Origin: Shewanella sp. SR44-3
GTDB taxonomy: Bacteria; Pseudomonadota; Gammaproteobacteria; Enterobacterales; Shewanellaceae
Assembly: GCF_014163735.1 (NCBI RefSeq)
Contig: NZ_JACJDV010000027.1
Span: 1-49,167, forward strand
Direction of reading: 5' to 3'
Length of the DNA stretch: 49,167 nucleotides
Shown one piece after another: positions 21,190 to 29,325 of the stretch (position 1 is the first letter of the stretch; the number at the start of each line of letters is the position of its first letter). The notes under the pieces are model-generated. The model was given only the letters and a program-made list of their open reading frames with translations, searched no databases and was not told the DNA's origin. The position numbers and the translations under genes are program-made.

Positions 21190-22542
21190 ATGAAAAAAAC
21201 CGTGTTAACCTTGGCCATCAGCGCCTTAGTAGTAGGTTCAACCGCTCAAGTAAATGCGGCTGGTTTCCAGCTTGCAGAGTACTCAGCCACAGGTCAAGGT
21301 CGTGCTTTTGCTGGCGAAGCTGCCATGGCTGACAACGCCTCGACTCAGGCGCGCAACCCTGCCATGTTAAGCTACCTTGAAGGCCAACAAGTCTCTTTCG
21401 GTGGCATCTATGTGATGACTAATGTCGATGTTGATGGTGACGTTTCCCTACGTTCGCCATTATTTGGCGCTAATGCAGTCGTTATTCCTGCCGACGGTAA
21501 AGATGTGGCAGATAGCGCATTAGTTCCTAATTTTTACTACTCTAATCAATTAAATGCTGACTGGACTTTGGGTTTTGGCGTTAATTCTAATTATGGATTA
21601 GCCACTGAAGTACCGGCGGATCATGCCGCCGCTATTTTTGGCAGTCACACTTCGGTAAAAACTGTTGAGTTTAATCCTAATCTTGCTTATCGCGTTAATG
21701 ATGCTTTCACTTTAGGTGCAGGCATACGTGTTGTTTATGGCGAAGGTGAAATTTCAGCAAGTACTCCTGCTTGGGTTGGTGCGATAGGCAGTAATCCTAA
21801 TGTCCCAGTAAGCATTGCAGCACGCCTGCCTGCAGCGGGCACCAAGCTTAAGTCTATGAAAGGTGATGATATAAGCTATGGTTGGACTTTAGGTTCAAGC
21901 TGGCAAATCAATCCAAGTAACAGAATTGGTTTGGCTTACCACAGTGGCGTGGAGTTTGAGCTTGATGGTACTGCGGCAGGATTGAGCTATACCGGCGGTC
22001 AAAACGTCGATATCGAAGGTTATTTACCCCTTGAATTACCAGCATTTGCTGAACTTGCCTCTTACCATGAGTTGACTGATAACTTTGCTATTCATGCAAG
22101 TGTTAACTGGTCTCAATGGAGTGTATTTGAGCGTTTAGTGGCGCATTTCCCAGGTGATGTGAAACCTGTTGGCAACCTTGAGACAGATCTTGTAAAAGAA
22201 GAGAACTTCAAAGACAACTGGCGTTTTGCTTTAGGTTCAAGCTATCAAGTTAACAATGCCTTGTTAATTCGTGCAGGCGTAGCTTTGGATCAAACCGCTG
22301 TTGATAATGCCCATAGAACCACTACGATTCCTGACTCTGATCGCTTATGGTTTAGCACGGGTGCCGCTTATCAAGTCTCAGAAAATCTGATGATTGATTT
22401 TGCTGTGACTTATATTCGTTCAATCGGTGATGCACCGATTAATGAGAGCCAGAGTTTATTGGGTCTTGTGGATATTGGCTTTAATGGTGAAGCCAGTGGT
22501 GATGTATGGTTAGTTGGCAGCCAGATGAGCTATAAGTTCTAA
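21190..22542 (+). CDS. fadL: FadL-family outer-membrane long-chain fatty acid transporter
   Basis: Outer-membrane beta-barrel of the FadL/TodX family for uptake of long-chain fatty acids or related hydrophobic compounds. The 450-residue precursor has a clear signal peptide (MKKTVLTLAISALVVGSTAQVNA), then the FadL plug start AGFQLAEYSATGQGRAFAGEAA and the NPA motif in QARNPAML. It ends in an aromatic C-terminal residue (SYKF), typical for barrel insertion. Its own long upstream region and a terminator at 22575 indicate a single-gene transcript. The substrate range is not determinable here. Confidence 0.93.
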   Translation: MKKTVLTLAISALVVGSTAQVNAAGFQLAEYSATGQGRAFAGEAAMADNASTQARNPAMLSYLEGQQVSFGGIYVMTNVDVDGDVSLRSPLFGANAVVIPADGKDVADSALVPNFYYSNQLNADWTLGFGVNSNYGLATEVPADHAAAIFGSHTSVKTVEFNPNLAYRVNDAFTLGAGIRVVYGEGEISASTPAWVGAIGSNPNVPVSIAARLPAAGTKLKSMKGDDISYGWTLGSSWQINPSNRIGLAYHSGVEFELDGTAAGLSYTGGQNVDIEGYLPLELPAFAELASYHELTDNFAIHASVNWSQWSVFERLVAHFPGDVKPVGNLETDLVKEENFKDNWRFALGSSYQVNNALLIRAGVALDQTAVDNAHRTTTIPDSDRLWFSTGAAYQVSENLMIDFAVTYIRSIGDAPINESQSLLGLVDIGFNGEASGDVWLVGSQMSYKF

Positions 22543-22574
22543 TTTGCAATAACTTGCCAGTTAAATAGTCTAGG

Positions 22575-22598
22575 GCCCTGTTTTTACAGGGCTTTTTT
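22575..22598 (+). terminator. Rho-independent terminator of fadL
   Basis: GCCCTGT (22575-22581) pairs with ACAGGGC (22586-22592) around a TTTT loop and is followed by six T, about 33 bases after the fadL stop codon. Confidence 0.92.
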
Positions 22599-22685
22599 AT
22601 TTTCTGTTTTTGATGTTTTTTCTACTGGCGCATAGTGTATTCCATGTTAGAATTCGGCGAATTTTTCCGCCTTAGGTAGCATTAA

Positions 22686-23129
22686 ATGAACAAAGTGTGG
22701 GTGTTAATGGCTGCGGCGTTATTTAGCCAAACTAGTCATGCAAACGAAGCGCAGATCTCTACAGTTAAGCAGTTTGTTGAAGGTTTTAACCAAAAGAATG
22801 TGCAGTCGATGCAGGGTCACACCACGGATGATGTGAAATGGTTTTCTATATCTGAAGCCGCAATGGCCTTAGAAACCTCGGATAAGGAAGAGCTTGGCGA
22901 AGCAATGCAAAATTACTTCACCGGTTACAGCAGTGCCAATGCCAAAATTATTACCTTAGTTAACTCAGGAGACTTTATTAGTACCGTTGAGCAAGTGACA
23001 TGGCAAAATGAAGGCAAATGGTTCATGCAGTGCAGTCTGGGTGTGTACCATTTTAAGCAGAATAAAATTTCCAGCGTCTGGTATTACCCTGCTCATGTTT
23101 GCGATGACACTAAGGCTAAGGTAAATTAA
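22686..23129 (+). CDS. Small exported protein with NTF2/SnoaL-like fold
   Basis: Protein of 147 residues with an N-terminal signal peptide (MNKVWVLMAAALFSQTSHANEA, probable cleavage after SHA), so periplasmic. The remainder has the helix-then-sheet pattern of NTF2/SnoaL-like proteins: an initial helix with VKQFVEGFNQKN, DDVKWF, and later strands around VEQVTWQNEGKWFMQCSLGVYHF and ISSVWYYPAHVC. Two cysteines (in MQCSL and HVCDD) could form a disulfide. The fold assignment is by pattern, and no catalytic function can be given. TAGGT precedes the ATG. It lies between fadL and glpK, each with its own signals. Confidence 0.7.
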   Translation: MNKVWVLMAAALFSQTSHANEAQISTVKQFVEGFNQKNVQSMQGHTTDDVKWFSISEAAMALETSDKEELGEAMQNYFTGYSSANAKIITLVNSGDFISTVEQVTWQNEGKWFMQCSLGVYHFKQNKISSVWYYPAHVCDDTKAKVN

Positions 23130-23226
23130 GCGGCAATATCATAGAGTTCACTCTTTAGCTTGAGCCATTGTCATAATGAATTAGCCAAGCTAAGGGAGTG
23201 TTTGCACAGGGAATGACGTTGCAACC

Positions 23227-24729
23227 ATGGCCGATAAAACCACTCCAACTAAATATATTGTCGCCTTAGATCAAGGCACTACCAGCTCCAGAGCCATAGT
23301 ATTTGATCACCAAGCTAATATTGTCGCCACTGCCCAACGTGAGTTTACTCAGCGTTATCCTCAAGCCGGCTGGGTCGAGCACGACCCAATGGAAATCTGG
23401 TCTTCCCAAAGCTCCTCCTTAATTGAAGTGTTAGCCCGAGCAGGCATTGAAACTCAGGATGTTGCGGCTATCGGCATCACTAATCAACGTGAAACTACCG
23501 TCATTTGGAATAAACGCACAGGTAAGCCTATCTATAACGCCATTGTGTGGCAATGTCGTCGTAGTCAGGGAATTTGTCAGCAGCTCAAAGCCCAAGGCCT
23601 TGAAGCTATGATCAGGCAAAAGACAGGCTTAGTGTTGGATCCCTATTTTTCAGCCAGTAAAATTAAATGGGTTTTAGATACTGTGCCCGGGGCGCGAGCC
23701 CAAGCTGAGGCGGGCGAGCTATTATTTGGCACTATAGATACTTGGCTGGTCTGGAAACTGACTCATGGGGCTGTGCATGTTACTGAGCCCACCAATGCCT
23801 CACGGACTATGTTGTTTAATATTCATAGCCAAAGTTGGGATCAAGAGTTGCTCGAAGCCTTTGATATTCCACCGTCATTATTACCCCAAGTAAAACCTTC
23901 CTGCGCCATTTATGGCCACACAGATATCGTTGGTGGCCAGATTGCTATTGCTGGTATGGCAGGGGATCAGCAAGCGGCATTATTTGGTCAGTTATGTGTA
24001 GAGCAAGGCATGGTGAAAAATACCTACGGCACAGGTTGTTTTCTGTTGATGAATACCGGTGAACAAGCGGTTACCTCACAACATGGCTTACTGACTACGG
24101 TTGCCATTGGGCCGCAAACTCAGGTTAATTATGCCTTGGAAGGGGCGGTGTTTATGGGCGGCGCGGTTATTCAGTGGCTCAGAGATGAAATGGCCATGAT
24201 TGAACATGCCAGAGACAGCCAAACCTTAGCTAAGCAAGTGTCAGATACCAACGGGGTGTATTTAGTGCCCGCGTTTGTGGGGCTCGGCGCGCCTTATTGG
24301 GATGCCGATGCAAGAGGGGCGTTAGTAGGCTTGACTCGAGGGGCTAATCGTAAGCACATAGTGCGCGCTGCGTTAGAGGCCATCGCCTATCAGAGTCGCG
24401 ATGTACTCGATGCTATGGTGAAGGACTCTGGGGTTGATATCAAACAAATCCGCGTGGACGGCGGCGCGGTAGAAAATGATTTTTTAATGCAATTTCAATC
24501 AGACATTACTAACGTCACTGTGATCCGTCCAAAAAATACTGAGACTACGGCCATGGGAGCGGCTTTCCTTGCGGGCCTTGCTGTTGGGGTATGGGAGTCG
24601 ATTGAAGAGCTGCACAATATCACCAATATCGACAAAACATTTAACGCCAATATGACAGATGTTGAGCGAGATGGTCGTTATCTTGGTTGGCAGAATGCTG
24701 TGAAGCAGGTGATGACGACAGAGGCTTAA
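23227..24729 (+). CDS. glpK: Glycerol kinase
   Basis: Phosphorylates glycerol to glycerol-3-phosphate with ATP; FGGY carbohydrate kinase family, cytosolic. The 500-residue protein begins with [18 protein letters not shown] (phosphate-binding loop). It has [12 protein letters not shown], the FGGY signature around [12 protein letters not shown], and the second ATP-site motif [17 protein letters not shown]. It shows no partner glpF or glpD here, so it is an isolated copy in this region. The ribosome site is weak (GGGAATGA about 12 bases upstream of ATG 23227). Convergent with the small unrecognised gene, 28 bases apart. Confidence 0.97.
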   Translation: MADKTTPTKYIVALDQGTTSSRAIVFDHQANIVATAQREFTQRYPQAGWVEHDPMEIWSSQSSSLIEVLARAGIETQDVAAIGITNQRETTVIWNKRTGKPIYNAIVWQCRRSQGICQQLKAQGLEAMIRQKTGLVLDPYFSASKIKWVLDTVPGARAQAEAGELLFGTIDTWLVWKLTHGAVHVTEPTNASRTMLFNIHSQSWDQELLEAFDIPPSLLPQVKPSCAIYGHTDIVGGQIAIAGMAGDQQAALFGQLCVEQGMVKNTYGTGCFLLMNTGEQAVTSQHGLLTTVAIGPQTQVNYALEGAVFMGGAVIQWLRDEMAMIEHARDSQTLAKQVSDTNGVYLVPAFVGLGAPYWDADARGALVGLTRGANRKHIVRAALEAIAYQSRDVLDAMVKDSGVDIKQIRVDGGAVENDFLMQFQSDITNVTVIRPKNTETTAMGAAFLAGLAVGVWESIEELHNITNIDKTFNANMTDVERDGRYLGWQNAVKQVMTTEA

Positions 24730-24757
24730 CGGAGCCAGAATTAAGCTGATAATTGAC

Positions 24758-25183
24758 TCACACCTCGATATCTATGTGCTTAATGTGCTCGCCATTGGGG
24801 AGCACGATATCCGTGTCATCGCTAGCTGTCTTGTTATGAGCAGCTGCGCTGTTTGCATCGGCAGTGTCATCATTAGAGATTTCAACGCCCGCAATGACAA
24901 CACTCGTCTTTTCGATGCTCTGCATTTCAATATGCGGAGCCCCGCCGGTAGTTGCATCTATGTTGCCTGAGTTTGTTGAAGTCTTTTCTTTAGCTTTTAT
25001 AAGGTTAGGCTTTATTCTGGCTTCTTGCTGAGTGTCAGCATTTGGTGGCAACTGTGATTGAGGTGACTCATGGCTATCTGGGTGTATATCGTCTGTGAGA
25101 CTCACCTTGCTCACATTACGTTTGCGGTTGTAAAGCGCCTGCACGGGTCTGGCAAGCATGGCGTAAATGCTGTCTAAGCCCAT
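24758..25183 (-). CDS. Unrecognised protein, paralogue of the 18932-19204 product
   Basis: Protein of 141 residues, low complexity in the middle (rich in Thr, Asn, Asp, Ala) and probably disordered. It has a very strong ribosome site, GGAGGT five bases before the ATG, so it is a real gene. It starts GLDSIYAMLARPV, has a basic KRNV soon after, then DSHESPQSQLPP, and ends HIDIEV; the same three blocks occur in the 90-residue protein at 18932-19204. Compared with that paralogue it has about 50 extra residues before the C-terminal block. A 23-base stretch coding the central block is identical between the two genes. It is convergent with glpK. I do not recognise the family and give no function. 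Confidence 0.75.
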   Translation of the reverse strand: MGLDSIYAMLARPVQALYNRKRNVSKVSLTDDIHPDSHESPQSQLPPNADTQQEARIKPNLIKAKEKTSTNSGNIDATTGGAPHIEMQSIEKTSVVIAGVEISNDDTADANSAAAHNKTASDDTDIVLPNGEHIKHIDIEV

Positions 25184-25244
25184 ATAACCTCCATTTTGTC
25201 TGTATTGCTAGTATATCCTTATATCGGCCTTACTTGCTGTTTTT

Positions 25245-26435
25245 TTAATCACTCCATGTGCTTAACTGCCCTAGAGTCGCTAGGGCGATGTTGAGTTCTG
25301 TTCGTTCAGGGATGAGCGCTTGGCAATCAGCAGCATCATGCTGACAACTGAGTCGATAGCCTTTATCCAGTTTACGGCGACTAATTTTAGCCAGGTCAGC
25401 TTCTTGGGCGATGGGCGCAGTTCCCATAAAGCGCACCATGCATAAACCGCAACTGCCACCGCCACCACACTGAGTTGCAATCCGCTCTTTGGGGTGATTT
25501 AAACTTGTCAGTAACATCCCTGGTTGCAATGACAAACGACTCAAAGGCTCATCGTGCTTACCAAATACTTGGATACAGCTCGGCTTAAATCCTTGCTGGA
25601 AATATGACTTGAGAGAGAAATGACCTTGATAGAGGCGTTTTATAAGTAAGGCCGCGCCGCTTATGCCCAGTAATAAACTCAATAAGGCGACAATTTGAGT
25701 CCACAGGTGATTAAAGCTCAAGCCGTTGTCGGGGGCATAATCCATAAAGTGCAGCATGAATAACCACTCTTTAATGTTACTGCGGCTGTTCTTATGGGCT
25801 AAGACTTCTCCTGATGCACCATTAAGATAAATCCGCGTTTGCGCCTCATCATTCACTGTCACTAGATAGACTGGATCTTGAGTTTGAAAGCCGCCTTCCC
25901 CATGTTGCAGTAATTGCGGCGCAGAAAAGTGAAGCTTAGCTATATGAGGCTGGGCGATAGTTTCCAGTGGCTCAGAATTTTGCTGTGGCTCAGAGTCTTG
26001 CTGTAACCGAGAGGATTGCAGCGGCCAGGGCTGATAACTGCTGCGGGCAAGCTCGGCTAACATCTTAAGATCCCAACTGACAGGGTTAAAGTCTGCAGTG
26101 GAGCCCATTGCCCAATAATAAGCTGTCTGCGGCGGGGTTAACTGAAGCTTGTCTTTAAGCAACAATTTGTACATAGGTTTGCCATGAACCTGTATCAGCT
26201 CCACGCTCAAAAGGTGCTGGTTCGGTAACTTGGCGGCTAAGGTTGCTAGGCTCATCATCGGGGGTTGATTTATACCCAGAGCAACGGGCTTGGCTTGGTT
26301 TCGATGCAATTCGGTATTAAACACCTCACTTGGAATAAGGTTTAGCGCAAGACCAGATACAATCCACAGCAATAACTGCAAGCCTATCAGCAGCGCGAGC
26401 CATTTATGTAGTACTTGCCAGCGTAAAGCCATCAT
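25245..26435 (-). CDS. PepSY-type membrane protein with C-terminal NqrF-like [2Fe-2S] ferredoxin domain
   Basis: Protein of 396 residues. It has an N-terminal membrane helix following WQVLHKWLALLIGLQLLLW, a periplasmic PepSY-like region with an acidic/Gln-rich insert (about residues 135-155), and a second membrane helix (about 240-265) preceded by LHFMDY. A cytosolic-side ferredoxin domain has Cys323, Cys329, Cys332 and Cys364. The C-x5-C-x2-C-x31-C spacing and the sequence CGGGGSCGLC match the NqrF subunit of the Na+-translocating NADH dehydrogenase, not ordinary plant-type ferredoxin (C-x4-C). A transmembrane electron-transfer role, possibly reducing a periplasmic metal or cofactor, is an inference. 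Its ATG overlaps the upstream gene's stop (ATGA). Confidence 0.82.
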   Translation of the reverse strand: MMALRWQVLHKWLALLIGLQLLLWIVSGLALNLIPSEVFNTELHRNQAKPVALGINQPPMMSLATLAAKLPNQHLLSVELIQVHGKPMYKLLLKDKLQLTPPQTAYYWAMGSTADFNPVSWDLKMLAELARSSYQPWPLQSSRLQQDSEPQQNSEPLETIAQPHIAKLHFSAPQLLQHGEGGFQTQDPVYLVTVNDEAQTRIYLNGASGEVLAHKNSRSNIKEWLFMLHFMDYAPDNGLSFNHLWTQIVALLSLLLGISGAALLIKRLYQGHFSLKSYFQQGFKPSCIQVFGKHDEPLSRLSLQPGMLLTSLNHPKERIATQCGGGGSCGLCMVRFMGTAPIAQEADLAKISRRKLDKGYRLSCQHDAADCQALIPERTELNIALATLGQLSTWSD

Positions 26436-27178
26436 GGTGCCTCCCCTTTGTGAGTGCTAACTAACGGATTGGCAGAAGCGTTATGGGTAGCTGGGGCGGC
26501 TCTAAAGCTGATGTAAGTTAAGGCTATGCCAGCAAGGGCCGTGAGCAAGGCAACTAAAGCCATGATGGTGAGCAAGGGATTATGGATATCCGAGCGGGTG
26601 TCATAATCCATGATGTGCAGCATCCACATTATGTCGAATAAACGCCAGTAATCATGGCGCTTGCTCACTAAGGCGCCGGTGTTTGCATTGAGATAGAGGC
26701 TGGCATTGAGATTACTTTCGAAGTTCACTTGCCACACAGGTAATATCCGTGGGCTGATTTCAGCGGGTGGATTATCAAGGTAGAGGGTGGCATTGCTAGG
26801 CTTATCTTCACCTCGATAATAGGTTTGCGCGTAAGCGGTGGCTTGAGCTTGCGTCAATAAAGCTGGTGTTTGGCCAGTCGTTGCACTAAGCAGTAGCGGC
26901 TTACCGTCGACGGTAAGCTGATAATAGGCTAAGCCATGCACGGCAAAAAGCCTGAGTTGACTGGCATCAGGGTAGCGCGCCAATACCTCATCGAGTGCTA
27001 GGCTGAGTTTATCGGTATTAATGGGCTCACTTTTTTGCGCCACTAAACTATCGCCATGAATAAAATCAATATCCATCACCACCATATAAACTCCTGAGCC
27101 AAGCCAGAGCAGTAATTGAATAGCGCTAAATAATGCTAGCCACTTATGAGCTCGGCGAATTTGGTGAGATACAGACAT
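26432..27178 (-). CDS. PepSY-domain membrane protein
   Basis: Protein of 248 residues, first gene of a two-gene operon with the PepSY-ferredoxin protein (four-base ATGA overlap). It has an N-terminal membrane helix after IRRAHKWLALFSAIQLLLWLGSG, a periplasmic PepSY-like domain (about 40-180), the motif LHIMDYDTRSDIHNPLL, and a second membrane helix (about 205-228). The HKWLAL start and LH(F/I)MDY motif are shared with the downstream gene, so the two are related by duplication. The histidines in these motifs could bind haem, as in PepSY_TM reductases of siderophore systems; that is an inference. AGG lies just before the ATG. Confidence 0.8.
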   Translation of the reverse strand: MSVSHQIRRAHKWLALFSAIQLLLWLGSGVYMVVMDIDFIHGDSLVAQKSEPINTDKLSLALDEVLARYPDASQLRLFAVHGLAYYQLTVDGKPLLLSATTGQTPALLTQAQATAYAQTYYRGEDKPSNATLYLDNPPAEISPRILPVWQVNFESNLNASLYLNANTGALVSKRHDYWRLFDIMWMLHIMDYDTRSDIHNPLLTIMALVALLTALAGIALTYISFRAAPATHNASANPLVSTHKGEAP

Positions 27179-27457
27179 AACCTAGAGGACTCGTCGCTTT
27201 AAATGTGAGTAACATAAAATTTTAACGATCTTTTTACCACTAAGTTGCGATAAAAAACGATAAATTTGCCTGATTAAGTCAGTTTTCTGGCGAGTTTATT
27301 GCCAACTCTTATCTAGGTTAGGTAAAAATTTAACCATATATGTCTATGGTTTCTTTGATTTACCTCTATTCAAGCCACTTTTTACCACCCTATTTATTGA
27401 CGCAAAAATTTGCTTCTAACCCGCTTGGCTGCTGGATTTATAATATCCATACATAGC

Positions 27458-27487
27458 TTGACAAGACTTGTAGACTATCCCTAAACT
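27458..27487 (+). promoter_or_regulatory. Candidate promoter of the dcw cluster (Pmra)
   Basis: TTGACA (27458-27463) and TAAACT (27482-27487) are 18 bases apart, about 72 bases before the mraZ GTG start. It lies directly upstream of the GTGG repeat array, as expected for the autoregulated mra promoter. Confidence 0.65.
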
Positions 27488-27495
27488 TAGCATTC

Positions 27496-27520
27496 GTGGA
27501 GAAATGTGGTTTTTTGTGGA
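27496..27520 (+). promoter_or_regulatory. MraZ-box-like operator: three GTGG repeats with 10-bp period
   Basis: GTGGA, GTGGT and GTGGA occur at 27496, 27506 and 27516, each exactly 10 bases apart, between the predicted promoter and the mraZ start. E. coli MraZ binds TGGGA direct repeats separated by five bases (a 10-base period) at the same place, and mycoplasma MraZ binds AAAGTG-type repeats. The spacing and position therefore point to an MraZ autoregulatory operator with a slightly different core. Confidence 0.7.
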
Positions 27521-27558
27521 TCTATTCGTTTCATTTGAAAAAACAAGGATGAAATATC

Positions 27559-28017
27559 GTGTTTCGAGGTGCTAGTGCCATCAATATGGATGCCAAGGGG
27601 CGGATCGCGATTCCAATGCGATACCGGGACCCGCTGCATGTCCATGGCGCAGGGCTTATCGTTGTCACTATAGATATCCAATCTCAATGCCTTTTAATCT
27701 ACCCTCTGCAAGAATGGGAGTTGATTGAAGCGAAGTTGTTAACCCTTTCTGATACTAACCCAGTAGAACGTTCTTTTAAGCGTAGGCTTTTAGGCCATGC
27801 CCATGAGTGCGAGCTTGATAGTCTCGGCCGTGTGTTAATTCCGCCGACATTAAGGCAGTATGCTGGTCTGGATAAAAAGGCCATGTTGGTCGGTTTACTG
27901 AATAAATTTGAATTATGGGATGAAGCTGCTTGGCAACAACAAATGGATGACAGTCAAACACTGATCCAAAGCCAAGATCTTAGCAGCCAAGACAGATTGG
28001 CCGATTTCTCACTGTAA
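27559..28017 (+). CDS. mraZ: Transcriptional regulator MraZ
   Basis: AbrB-like (SpoVT/AbrB) double-domain DNA-binding protein that represses its own dcw promoter in E. coli. The 152-residue product begins MFRGASAINMDAKGRIAIP from a GTG codon, with AAGGAT eight bases upstream. It contains two swapped-hairpin repeats with DAKGRIAIPMRYR and DSLGRVLIPPTLRQY, the conserved DxxGR motifs. First gene of the division and cell wall cluster. Confidence 0.97.
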   Translation: MFRGASAINMDAKGRIAIPMRYRDPLHVHGAGLIVVTIDIQSQCLLIYPLQEWELIEAKLLTLSDTNPVERSFKRRLLGHAHECELDSLGRVLIPPTLRQYAGLDKKAMLVGLLNKFELWDEAAWQQQMDDSQTLIQSQDLSSQDRLADFSL

Positions 28018-28044
28018 GCACAATAACTAAATAAGAAGACACTA

Positions 28045-28986
28045 ATGAGTCAAGAGTTTGCCCACTTATCCGTATTACTCAAAGAAACGGTAGATGGCTT
28101 AAATATCCAGCCAGATGGCATCTATATTGATGGCACCTTTGGTCGTGGTGGGCATTCGCGCCATGTATTAAGTCATTTAGGCCCAAATGGTCGCTTAATC
28201 GCTATCGACAGAGATCCGCAAGCCATTGAGGCTGCAAAGCAGTTTGCTGACGATCCTAGGTTTCAAATCGTCCATGGTGGTTTTGGCCAGCTGGCAGAGT
28301 ATGTGGCAGAGCTTGAACTTGTGGGTAAGATTGATGGTGTGCTGCTGGATTTAGGGGTGTCATCGCCGCAACTTGATGATGCCGAGCGTGGCTTTAGTTT
28401 CCTGCGTGACGGCCCATTAGATATGCGCATGGATAACAGCCAAGGCCAGACAGCTGCCCAGTGGATAGCCCGCGCCGAAATTGAAGATATGGCATGGGTA
28501 TTTAAAACCTACGGCGAAGAGAAAAATTCTCGTCATATTGCCCGCTGTATTGCTGCAGATCGCGAGAAAACGCCGTTTCTGCGAACCAAAGATTTGGCCG
28601 ATTTAATCGCACGTATCACTAAAAACAAAGAACGTAATAAGCACCCAGCAACACGGGTGTTTCAGGCTATTCGTATTTACATCAATAGCGAACTTGAGCA
28701 AATTGATCAGGCCTTAGAAGGCGCCGTCAATGTGCTTGCTCCTCACGGGCGGCTGTCGATTATCAGTTTTCACTCATTAGAAGATCGCATGGTGAAGCGT
28801 TTTATGCGCCGCCATAGCCAAGGCGAAAGTGTGCCACATGGATTGCCGATCACTGAAGCTGAAATCAATAAATCTAAAAAATTAAAGACCTTAGGCAAAG
28901 CCATGAAACCTTCAGAGCTTGAAGTTGAGCAAAACCCAAGGGCACGTAGTTCAGTGTTACGGGTTGCTGAGCGGTTGGATTATTAA
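28045..28986 (+). CDS. rsmH: 16S rRNA (cytosine1402-N4)-methyltransferase
   Basis: SAM-dependent methyltransferase that modifies C1402 in the decoding centre of 16S rRNA (formerly mraW). The 313-residue protein has [13 protein letters not shown], the SAM-binding [11 protein letters not shown] and [20 protein letters not shown], and the C-terminal [14 protein letters not shown]. It lies 27 bases after mraZ, in the usual order. Confidence 0.97.
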   Translation: MSQEFAHLSVLLKETVDGLNIQPDGIYIDGTFGRGGHSRHVLSHLGPNGRLIAIDRDPQAIEAAKQFADDPRFQIVHGGFGQLAEYVAELELVGKIDGVLLDLGVSSPQLDDAERGFSFLRDGPLDMRMDNSQGQTAAQWIARAEIEDMAWVFKTYGEEKNSRHIARCIAADREKTPFLRTKDLADLIARITKNKERNKHPATRVFQAIRIYINSELEQIDQALEGAVNVLAPHGRLSIISFHSLEDRMVKRFMRRHSQGESVPHGLPITEAEINKSKKLKTLGKAMKPSELEVEQNPRARSSVLRVAERLDY

Positions 28987-29000
28987 GGCAGGAGTGGGTT

Positions 29001-29315
29001 GTGAGTCAATCGCCATTGAAATTGTCCCGCTTGGTTTTACAGGATATTTGGCTGCATAAATGGGTGCTGTTACTGTCAATAATAGTGATTTCCAACGCTG
29101 TAGTTGTGGTGTATACCAGCCACATGAGCCGTAAATTGACCTCACAATGGGACTTTTTATTGCAAGAACGTGACAGGCTGGATATCGAGTGGCGCAATTT
29201 ATTATTAGAAGAACAATCGCAATCTGAACACAGTCGAGTAACGCGGATAGCAACTAAGGATCTGGATATGACCAGACCGCTACCGAGCCAAGAGGTGGTC
29301 ATCAGACTTCAATGA
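29001..29315 (+). CDS. ftsL: Cell division protein FtsL
   Basis: Small bitopic divisome protein of 104 residues: a short cytoplasmic tail, one membrane helix (about 21-40, WVLLLSIIVISNAVVVVY), then a periplasmic coiled coil (about 45-85) that pairs with FtsB and FtsQ. It starts at GTG 29001 with AGGAG about six bases upstream. The sequence ends close to E. coli FtsL (TRIATKDLDMTRP, where the E. coli protein has a similar VDPSQE region). It lies 14 bases after rsmH and 10 before ftsI, which supports the assignment. Confidence 0.93.
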   Translation: MSQSPLKLSRLVLQDIWLHKWVLLLSIIVISNAVVVVYTSHMSRKLTSQWDFLLQERDRLDIEWRNLLLEEQSQSEHSRVTRIATKDLDMTRPLPSQEVVIRLQ

Positions 29316-29325
29316 GATAGGAATA

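Larger units (their letters stand above)
27179..27558. other. 380-base divergent intergenic region (PepSY operon / mraZ)
   Basis: No gene is seen. The right third contains the mraZ promoter and the GTGG repeats described separately. The left part is AT-rich and must hold the minus-strand promoter of the PepSY operon, which I could not place with confidence. Confidence 0.6.
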
